Source: Salipiger abyssi
Lineage (GTDB): Bacteria; Pseudomonadota; Alphaproteobacteria; Rhodobacterales; Rhodobacteraceae
Assembly (NCBI RefSeq): GCF_017311415.1
Contig: NZ_JAEKIS010000008.1
Coordinates: forward strand, 1-64,000
Direction: 5' to 3'
Length of the DNA: 64,000 nucleotides
The position numbers were made by a program, and so were the translations under genes. The notes below the pieces were generated by a model, which worked only from the letters and a program-made list of their open reading frames with translations, had not been told where the DNA came from and searched no databases. This document shows, one piece after another, positions 1-5,715 of this stretch (positions are counted from its first letter, which is position 1; every line of letters begins with the position of its first letter).

Positions 1-119
1 AGCGTGGCTTGCTGATGTCCTCGACCGTATCCACGATCACAAGATCAACCGCCTCGACGAACTGCTCCCGTGGAACTGGAAGTCGTAGGATCAGGCGACG
101 GTATCAACCGGTCGGTTAC
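1..119 (+). mobile_element. Right end of an IS66-family insertion sequence (partial)
   Basis: The first 88 bases encode the last residues of an IS66 TnpC-type transposase, followed by about 30 bases of non-coding end. The inferred outer tip, read on the minus strand from 119, is GTAACCGACCGG, which resembles the GTAA-type ends of IS66 elements. Beyond 119 the sequence becomes the reading frame of a FadL-like gene on the minus strand, so 119/120 is the likely insertion junction. The left part of the element lies outside the window, so the target duplication cannot be checked here. Confidence 0.7.
2..88 (+). CDS. IS66 family transposase TnpC, C-terminal end (partial)
   Basis: An open frame enters from the left edge and ends at the stop at 86-88. 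The 28 visible residues include WLADVLDRI and finish with LDELLPWNWKS. This pattern (a helix with a 'DRI..H.' segment, then 'L.ELLPWNW/F') is the characteristic C-terminal tail of IS66-type DDE transposases. Only the tail is in the window, so catalytic residues and the TnpA/TnpB partners cannot be judged. The call rests on recognising the family's C-terminal motif and on the IS-like boundary just downstream. Confidence 0.7.
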   Translation, partial: AWLADVLDRIHDHKINRLDELLPWNWKS

Positions 120-294
120 GGTTGTTGGCGGCGGCCAGCGCATCCTGCGGAAAGGCCAGCGAGACCCCCGCCATGCCCTGCGCCTTAGTGCCGAAACCGG
201 TCAGATACGTGCCGTTCGTCGCCCAGGCAGGCGCGGCGGCGCAGGCCGCGCACCAAATGGCCGCGCCCGCAAGCGCCTTATTCAATTTTCTCAT
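120..294 (-). pseudogene. FadL/OmpP1/TodX-type outer-membrane channel, N-terminal fragment cut by IS66
   Basis: The minus-strand frame starts at 294 and encodes a typical signal peptide (MRKLNKALAGAAIWCAAC, ending in APAWA), then mature ATNGTYLTGFGTKAQGMAG and ...FPQDALAAANN. The ATNGxxL..GxGxKAxGMGG-like start followed by 'DALAAANNP' is characteristic of FadL/TodX-family hydrophobic-compound porins. The frame is lost at about base 119, where the IS66 end begins; the last few codons to the TGA near 91 are IS sequence. About 58 residues of a protein usually of about 400 remain, so the gene is inactive unless its remainder is reconstituted elsewhere. These channels commonly sit in aromatic-degradation clusters, which fits the genes to the right. 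Confidence 0.75.
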
Positions 295-631
295 GTTGCT
301 CCTCCCATTTCAGCGCCATGCCCCTCGGTTGCGATATGCTGCCATCGGACATCGTGTGTGGCTGTCTCCACCTCACCCACACGCGATTTGCACTCGTTCG
401 GCCTGAATTACCCCTCCCACGAACGGCCGGCGCCCCAAAAACCGTAATCACAATTTCTTTATTGCGCAACGAATTTCACAAATTGGAATTTTAAGGTCGG
501 CGCGAGACCCACCTCCAAGGCTCCGAAATTACGAAACTATTCCTTTTATGAATGTTGAGTTGCTGAGAAATCATGCGTGTTTTTGCTCGAACCTCCCCGC
601 CCGCCCCACGCGGCAGGGAGGAATCGCGCGC
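295..631. other. Intergenic stretch without a supported gene
   Basis: This stretch has lower GC content than its surroundings, particularly 440-550, and contains AT-rich sequence such as the TTGGAATTTTAA segment near 484. It must contain the former promoter of the FadL-like gene. No convincing small ORF, RNA or repeat was seen. Confidence 0.5.
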
Positions 632-1126
632 TTACTCCAGCGCCTGAGCCGCTGCGGAGGCAACCGGGTGAAACCCGCGCTGGTAGTAGTAGACCGGCGC
701 GCCTTCGCTGACCTCGGCGGCGTCGACCCGCCCCACCAGGATCGTATGATCGCCGCTTTCATGAGCGGCGTGGCGCGCGCAGTGCAGCGTGACAAAGGCA
801 CCGCGCAGCTTAGGGATGCCGTGGATATCGGCCTCAAAAGCGTTGCCGCCGAATTTCTCGGCGCCGCGCCGGGCGAAGCGCATGGCAAGCTCGGTATGCG
901 CCGCATCGACGATATGGATATTCCAGCGCCCGGCGGCCTGAAACGCCGCGTGGCAGTCGGCGCTGTCGGCCAGACAGACCAGCACCAGCGGCGGGTCGGC
1001 CGAGACGGAGCAGAAGGCGCTGGCGGTAAAGCCCCGCCACCGCCCGTCCGCATCGGTTGTGGTGACAATCGTCACGCCGCTGGGAAACGCCCCCATGGCC
1101 TTGAGAAACTGTTCTTTCGGGATCAT
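632..1126 (-). CDS. Flavin reductase, small component of a two-component flavin monooxygenase
   Basis: This 164-residue protein matches the size and fold signature of the flavin reductase-like (HpaC/RutF/HsaB) family. It starts MIPKEQFLKAMGAFPSGVTI, has TTTDADGRWRGFTASAFCSVSADPPLVLVCL (given here in part) and ends with the GRVDAAE..PVYYYQRGFH segment that closes the flavin-binding barrel. It should supply reduced FMN or FAD from NAD(P)H to a partner oxygenase. The obvious partner is the acyl-CoA-dehydrogenase-like monooxygenase at 1937-3115 on the same strand. The start at 1126 is chosen because AGGAGG precedes it and the conserved domain starts there; the open frame extends further without similarity. 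A TetR gene lies between the two components and is divergent to this one. Confidence 0.85.
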   Translation of the reverse strand: MIPKEQFLKAMGAFPSGVTIVTTTDADGRWRGFTASAFCSVSADPPLVLVCLADSADCHAAFQAAGRWNIHIVDAAHTELAMRFARRGAEKFGGNAFEADIHGIPKLRGAFVTLHCARHAAHESGDHTILVGRVDAAEVSEGAPVYYYQRGFHPVASAAAQALE

Positions 1127-1256
1127 GAACCCTCCTGTCGGGATCGGGCCGCACAGTGCCGGCCTATGTGTTGTCTTGCCGGTCCGCTGGGGTACAACGG
1201 GGACGGCAGTGCCGCACGGCCCGAAATAAAGGCCGCATGGCGGGAAAGGACGAAAG

Positions 1257-1871
1257 ATGCAGGCAGACCCGGCAAAGACGCGCCCCGCGTCGGGCGAACG
1301 CGTGACGATGATCGGCGATGCCGCAATCGAGGTGCTGGCCAGCAAGGGCAGCCGCGGGCTCACCCATCGCGCGGTGGACCTGCACCTGAGCTGGCCCGAG
1401 GGCACGACGAGCCGCTATTTCCGCACCCGCGACGCGCTGCTGACGGCGGTGGTGCAGCGGCTGATCGAGGTCGAGGTCTCCGATATCGACGCCTGGCGCG
1501 GTGCCGCCGAGACCGACGGCCCTATCACCCGGCGCCGCATCGCGCGGGTTCTGGCCAATGCGCTGCGCCACTGGGTCAGGGGCCGCACCCGCCAGCTCGC
1601 CCGCTACGAGCTCTCGCTCGAAGGGCTGCGCCGCCCGGCCGTGCATGATGCGCTGATCGCTGGCCGCAAGCAGCTCAACGGTATCGTGGCGCGGGCGCTG
1701 GAGGCGGACGGGTTTCCCGCCCCCGAGGCACAGGCGACGCTGCTGGTCTCTGCCATTGACGGGCTCTGCCATGATTACCTCCTGCATCCCGAGATCGCCG
1801 TGGATGCCCGCGATGTCGAAGACATGCTGATGCGCTGGCTCGACGCCGAACACGTCGCGCCCCGCAGCTAA
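1257..1871 (+). CDS. TetR/AcrR-family transcriptional regulator
   Basis: The protein has 204 residues. The N-terminal helix-turn-helix spans roughly residues 15-60: MIGDAAIEVLASKGSRGLTH, then VDLHLSWPEGTTSRYFRTRDALL, the typical TetR recognition helix followed by the 'Y.F.....L' hinge. The C-terminal region is an all-helical ligand domain with no assignable ligand. It is transcribed divergently from the flavin reductase across a 130-bp gap and convergently with the monooxygenase, so it probably controls the flavin reductase and/or itself. A GAAAGGACGAAAG stretch just ahead of the ATG can serve as a ribosome-binding site. Confidence 0.85.
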   Translation: MQADPAKTRPASGERVTMIGDAAIEVLASKGSRGLTHRAVDLHLSWPEGTTSRYFRTRDALLTAVVQRLIEVEVSDIDAWRGAAETDGPITRRRIARVLANALRHWVRGRTRQLARYELSLEGLRRPAVHDALIAGRKQLNGIVARALEADGFPAPEAQATLLVSAIDGLCHDYLLHPEIAVDARDVEDMLMRWLDAEHVAPRS

Positions 1872-1936
1872 GAAACGGGGCGTGTGGCTGGCACGCACCC
1901 GCCGCCACACACCCCGACACCGGTGGGGAGCCCCGC

Positions 1937-3115
1937 TTAGACGAAGGGGATATCGGGCTCCATCCCGGCCAGCACCCGGCCATAGAGCTCGGCATTGGTG
2001 CTGAACAGCAGGAAGGCATGGACCGAGATCGTACGGATATCGCGCAGGATCGCCGGCAGCGGATCCTTGAGATGGATCGCACTCGCACCCGAGCCCTGCT
2101 CGACGATCTCGCAGACCTCGCGGGCAAGCTTGATCGTCCAGGCAATGTCCGAGCGGCAGCGCACGCGGGTTTCCATATCCCACGCCGCGCCGGTGGCCAT
2201 ATGCTCATCGACGATCCCGGTCAGCCGCGCGGCATGGAATTCCGCCTGATCCAGCTTCGCCGTCGCCTCGGCCAATTGCAGATGCGTGACCGCCGCCTCG
2301 GACTGTTTGGAATAGCTGGTATAGGTGATGCCGCGCTTGCCGATCCGCTCCTTGAAGAGCCGCAGCGCCTTGCGCGCCAGCCCCAGCGGCGTGCCCGTCG
2401 AGACGGCGCACATGATCGGCACGAAGGGCTGCCGGTAATACGGATTTTCCGAGATCGACGAAGGCCGGCCCTTGCCGTGCACGATATCCATGAAGGGCAC
2501 GGTGCGGTGATCGGGCACAAAGGTTTCCGGCAGCCGCACCGCGTTCGAGCCGGTGCCGATGAAGCCCGAGACATGCCAGTCGTCCTCGACCTCAAAGGCC
2601 TCCTTGGGGATCAGGCAGGCGATGGGCGGGCCACCCTCCTCCGGCATCATCGGCGCAAAGATCCAGCCGGCGTGATGCTGGCCCGAGGCAAAGGCATACC
2701 GCCCGGTAACCAGATAGCCGCCCTCGGTGCGACGGCCCTTGCCGCTGGGGGCGAACACCCCGGCAGAGCGCGGCTTGTCGCTGGCGAGGACCTCCTCGAT
2801 CGCCTGATCGCCAAAGGCGCAGATCATGTGCCCCACGGCGTTGTAGATGCAGGCCACCCACGACGCCGAGGCATCGGCCTCGGCCAGCGCCGCATAGGTT
2901 TCAAGCTGCTCGCTGGTCGTGGCCTGGCTGCCGCCGTAAGACCGGGGCAGCGTCATCTTTTCGAGCCCGCCGGCAAAGATCGCCTCGACGGCGGCATCCG
3001 CCGGGCGCCGCAATTGCAGCGTCTCGGGCGCGCTCGCCGCGATGGGATCCGCCGCCGCCTCTGCGTTTTGGACAAGCGTCATGGATCCGACAGTGTCGGT
3101 GAATTGCTGGTTCAT
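1937..3115 (-). CDS. FMN/FAD-dependent monooxygenase, acyl-CoA-dehydrogenase fold (HsaA/HpaH-like large component)
   Basis: The 392-residue protein belongs to the acyl-CoA dehydrogenase superfamily branch with a type-2 C-terminal domain, used by two-component aromatic hydroxylases such as HsaA. Recognisable segments are the N-terminal helical domain (ILR..ADAAVEAIFAGGLEKM, LPRSYGGSQATTSEQLETYA), the middle beta-domain (GGYLVTGRYAFASGQHHAGWI) and a C-terminal helical bundle ending in SVHAFLLFSTNAELYGRVLAG. The family hydroxylates phenols with reduced flavin delivered by a separate reductase, here probably the product of 632-1126. The start at 3115 follows GGAGGAGACT; an upstream ATG in the same frame lacks a Shine-Dalgarno sequence and family similarity. 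The substrate is unknown. Confidence 0.8.
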   Translation of the reverse strand: MNQQFTDTVGSMTLVQNAEAAADPIAASAPETLQLRRPADAAVEAIFAGGLEKMTLPRSYGGSQATTSEQLETYAALAEADASASWVACIYNAVGHMICAFGDQAIEEVLASDKPRSAGVFAPSGKGRRTEGGYLVTGRYAFASGQHHAGWIFAPMMPEEGGPPIACLIPKEAFEVEDDWHVSGFIGTGSNAVRLPETFVPDHRTVPFMDIVHGKGRPSSISENPYYRQPFVPIMCAVSTGTPLGLARKALRLFKERIGKRGITYTSYSKQSEAAVTHLQLAEATAKLDQAEFHAARLTGIVDEHMATGAAWDMETRVRCRSDIAWTIKLAREVCEIVEQGSGASAIHLKDPLPAILRDIRTISVHAFLLFSTNAELYGRVLAGMEPDIPFV

Positions 3116-3286
3116 AGTCTCCTCCCAAATCTGCCCGAGGCCAGCCGCCATCGGGGCAAAACGCTACACCTGTAGCGATTCCGAAGTTAGGCGGGAGAAG
3201 ATGATCGCGCAATAGATTTTTTGCCCCTCGGGATGCGGCAGATGCGGAAGGCACACGCGATGCCTTCCGCAAAGGGCTGCGAAGCG

Positions 3287-3904
3287 TCACCCCTTGGCGG
3301 CCATGAAGCTGGCGATCAGGTTGCCGTAAAACGGCAGATGCGCGCCCATGTTTTCGGCCAGCGCCTGCCCGGTGGGCTTGCGCCAGTCGGCCTGCAACTC
3401 GGCGGCCACCGCGACCCAGGTGATCGGCTTGACACCGCCCTGCACCATGCGGGCGACGGCGACTTCCTGCACCAGCTTGTTCCAGGTGCCCGACGCGTCG
3501 ATCACCGCGTAGACGTCATAGCCCGCCTGCACTGCCGAGAGCGCCACGAAGGCCACGCAGACCTCGGTCGAGACACCCGCCACGATCAGCTTCTTGCGCC
3601 CGGTCTTTTCGACCTCGGCAACGAAATCGGCATTGTCCCAGGCGTTGATCTCGCCGGGGCGCTGGATCACCGGCGCGTCCGGCAGATGGCCGGTGATGAC
3701 CGGCAGCACCGGGCCATTCGGCCCGTCCTCGGCAGAAGTGGTGATCACCGTCGGCAGGCCAAAAGACTTCGCCGTCTTGGCGAGCCCTTCGACGGCGGTC
3801 AGAAATTCCGGGACGCTCTGGTCCTGCACACCGTTGGACAGGCCAGTCTGGTGATCCACCAGCAGGACGGCGGCGTTTTCCGGGGTCAGTCTCTCATTGC
3901 TCAT
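3287..3904 (-). CDS. Isochorismatase-family cysteine hydrolase (YcaC-like)
   Basis: This 205-residue protein has the alpha/beta fold signatures of the isochorismatase family: the strand ending in LLVDHQTGL carries the catalytic Asp17, and KKLIVAGVSTEVCVAFVAL carries the nucleophile Cys116 after the conserved non-proline cis-peptide region. RPGEINAWDN and ASGTWNKLVQE are typical of the YcaC-like subgroup, whose physiological substrates are mostly unknown (amide or imide hydrolysis is common in the family). A strong inverted-repeat operator (3988-4007) lies just upstream, and a TetR gene follows it on the same strand, so the hydrolase is probably the regulator's direct target. Confidence 0.85.
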   Translation of the reverse strand: MSNERLTPENAAVLLVDHQTGLSNGVQDQSVPEFLTAVEGLAKTAKSFGLPTVITTSAEDGPNGPVLPVITGHLPDAPVIQRPGEINAWDNADFVAEVEKTGRKKLIVAGVSTEVCVAFVALSAVQAGYDVYAVIDASGTWNKLVQEVAVARMVQGGVKPITWVAVAAELQADWRKPTGQALAENMGAHLPFYGNLIASFMAAKG

Positions 3905-3987
3905 AATGCTTTCCTTCCTTGTCGTGAGCGCAGGGTTTCAGGCCCCGTCCGGGCGGCTCACAGACCCGGCGGGGATGTCGCGCCAAA

Positions 3988-4007
3988 TGGACCTATCGGT
4001 CCACAAT
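3988..4007. promoter_or_regulatory. Predicted TetR operator upstream of the isochorismatase-like gene
   Basis: A perfect inverted repeat, TGGACC-N4-GGTCCA, is followed by CAAT. It lies between the TetR gene and the hydrolase start. The same pattern (GGAC..GGTCCACAAT) recurs at 4689-4708 ahead of the TetR gene itself. It resembles the GACC/GGTC palindromes bound by NemR-type TetR repressors; binding by the neighbouring regulator is inference. Confidence 0.65.
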
Positions 4008-4017
4008 GGCCAAATTT

Positions 4018-4596
4018 TTAGTCGAGCGCGCCCAGATAGGCCGCGAGCGCGTCTTCGAGCGCGGGGTGGGCACAGCGCGCGCGCGCCAGCACCTGAAAAC
4101 CGGCGAAGGCGGTCAGCAGCATCCGCCCCAAGCGCCTAGGATCATGCGCGGCGTTGATCTCGCCCGCTGCCTGCCCGCGCGCCACGGCCTCGGCAAAGTG
4201 CTCCTCGATAAAGCGAAAATCCGACTCGACCCGCGTATGCACCACCGGATCATGCGGCGACATTTCCACCGCCTGGTTCACGCTCATGCAGCCGCGCGAA
4301 ACGTCTCCCACCTCCACAGCACCGATGACAGAGCGAAAGAACGCCTCGATGCCGGCACGCGCGCTGTCTTGCGACAGATAGCGCAGCATCTCGGACCGCC
4401 GCGCCTCGCGATAGGTATCGAAGGCGGCAAGGAACAGCCCGTGCTTGTCGCCGAACCCGCCATAAAGGCTGCTCTTGCTCAGTTTGGTCGCCGCAAGCAG
4501 ATCCTGAAGCGAGGTTGCGTCGTAGCCCTTGGTCCAGAAAACCGTGAGCGCCGCGTCGAGCACCTGCTGTGTGTTGTATGCCTGTGGCCGCGCCAT
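4018..4596 (-). CDS. TetR-family repressor (NemR-like subgroup)
   Basis: The protein has 192 residues from MARPQAYNTQQVLDAALTVF. The helix-turn-helix DATSLQDLLAATKLSKSSLY, then GGFGDKHGLFLAAFDTY, is the form typical of the NemR/AcuR-like subgroup, whose C-terminal domain carries SRGCMSVNQAVE; a Cys is present at that position here as well. Such regulators often sense electrophiles through cysteines, but this is not shown here. The frame is open further upstream, but similarity begins at 4596. It lies head-to-tail upstream of the isochorismatase-like gene, and both genes have the same palindrome in front, suggesting autoregulation plus control of the hydrolase. Confidence 0.85.
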   Translation of the reverse strand: MARPQAYNTQQVLDAALTVFWTKGYDATSLQDLLAATKLSKSSLYGGFGDKHGLFLAAFDTYREARRSEMLRYLSQDSARAGIEAFFRSVIGAVEVGDVSRGCMSVNQAVEMSPHDPVVHTRVESDFRFIEEHFAEAVARGQAAGEINAAHDPRRLGRMLLTAFAGFQVLARARCAHPALEDALAAYLGALD

Positions 4597-4688
4597 GGGT
4601 GTTGTCCTCTGCCGTCCCGCGACCCTACGCCCGCGACAGGACCGGGTCCAGAGACGGGCATCTCTTCTGGTAACAGGGATAATGATTC

Positions 4689-4708
4689 CGGACTGAATGG
4701 TCCACAAT
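4689..4708. promoter_or_regulatory. Predicted TetR operator upstream of the TetR gene at 4018-4596
   Basis: CGGAC-N5-GGTCCACAAT matches the operator at 3988-4007 at most positions, including the whole GGTCCACAAT half. It sits about 95 bp upstream of the TetR start on the minus strand and also close to the 3' end of the next TetR gene. Autoregulation is inferred from the repeated motif. Confidence 0.55.
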
Positions 4709-4746
4709 AAATCGACCGAGCGACATCACGGGTTCGTGATAGCGTC

Positions 4747-5424
4747 TCAGTCTGATCGCCACCAGGAAAACACCGCCGGCCCGCGCGCATTGAGTGCAGC
4801 ACCCGTCCTGTCCAACGCCGCCCCGATTGCAGCCTCTTCCGCGCCGAGCGCACGCAGCAGCATCGTTACCGTCTCGTGAATAAACCCCTCGCCCCCTGCC
4901 CCGCCGGCAATGCGCTTGAGAGCGGCAAATGTGATGCCGACGCAGATCCAGGCGGCGTTGTCCACATCCGTGATGCGGAAAGCACCACGGGCCCGCCCCT
5001 CGCGGAGATCGGCGAGGATGTATTGCAGCAAGAGGTTGTCCTGCGGCAGCTCCTGAATATGGCTGGTGAAGGCGGCAAAGCTGCGGTCGCTCAAACCGCG
5101 ATAGAGAAACAGCTGAAACCCCATCGCCACCCGCTCGACCGGCGCGGACAGCGGGCTGTAGACCTCTTCCATATCGAGGATCATCTGCCGCGCCAGATCC
5201 GCGCCATGGGCAGAGACCGCATCTTCTAGCGACGGGAAATACTTGTAGAACGTGCCCTTCGAGATGCTCGCCACCTTGAGGATGTCGTCCAGCGTCGCCG
5301 GGATTTCCTTCGGGCCAGGGTAATGCGCGCCGACCACCGAGAGGATCTGCTGCCGCCGCCGTTCGCGCCGCATCTGCGCGACGCGCGGGCGGTGATCGTG
5401 CTTTTCCGGTTGTTCCTCGCCCAT
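4747..5424 (-). CDS. TetR/AcrR-family transcriptional regulator, divergent to the Mo enzyme
   Basis: From the start at 5424 the protein has 225 residues. A basic N-terminus (RPRVAQMRRERRRQQILSVV) precedes the helix-turn-helix TLDDILKVASISKGTFYKYF, followed by PSLEDAVSAHG; the rest is a helical ligand domain. The start at 5424 is chosen over in-frame upstream codons because it lies closest to the domain; the ribosome-binding site is weak in all cases, so this is uncertain. The gene diverges from the molybdenum enzyme operon at 5716, and an imperfect palindrome at 5620-5648 lies in the shared gap, so control of that operon is likely. Confidence 0.8.
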   Translation of the reverse strand: MGEEQPEKHDHRPRVAQMRRERRRQQILSVVGAHYPGPKEIPATLDDILKVASISKGTFYKYFPSLEDAVSAHGADLARQMILDMEEVYSPLSAPVERVAMGFQLFLYRGLSDRSFAAFTSHIQELPQDNLLLQYILADLREGRARGAFRITDVDNAAWICVGITFAALKRIAGGAGGEGFIHETVTMLLRALGAEEAAIGAALDRTGAALNARGPAVFSWWRSD

Positions 5425-5619
5425 CGCCGCGCCTGCTCTCCGCTCGCTTCGACCTCTCATAAGCCATGCCGCCACGAGGGTCCATCGGGGCGGGATTCGC
5501 GACGCCTGCCAGCAAGGGCGCACAGCGCTGTATCCCCAAGCTGCTGATATTTTCCAAAAAACAACAAAATAAAGAAATTGTTTGACGGATCGTCACGCCA
5601 GTGCGAGCCTAAAGTCATA

Positions 5620-5648
5620 CTGACCTTCAAGTTCATTTTGAAAGTCAG
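5620..5648. promoter_or_regulatory. Imperfect palindrome (predicted operator) before the Mo transhydroxylase-like operon
   Basis: CTGACCTTCAA and TTGAAAGTCAG are separated by 7 bp and pair at 10 of 11 positions. The palindrome lies between the divergent TetR gene (start 5424) and the large-subunit start (5716), about 70 bp upstream of the latter. This is the expected place and size for a TetR operator; binding is inferred. Confidence 0.5.
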
Positions 5649-5715
5649 GCGGGAGACGGACCCGCGCCGACCCAGTCAAGGAGCCGGCGGCGGGGACGAG
5701 GGAGGAAGGACATCA

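Noticed and set aside
1127-1256. GTTGT...ACAAC as an operator between the flavin reductase and TetR genes
   Set aside because: The arms are only 5 bp and widely spaced, so chance occurrence is likely.
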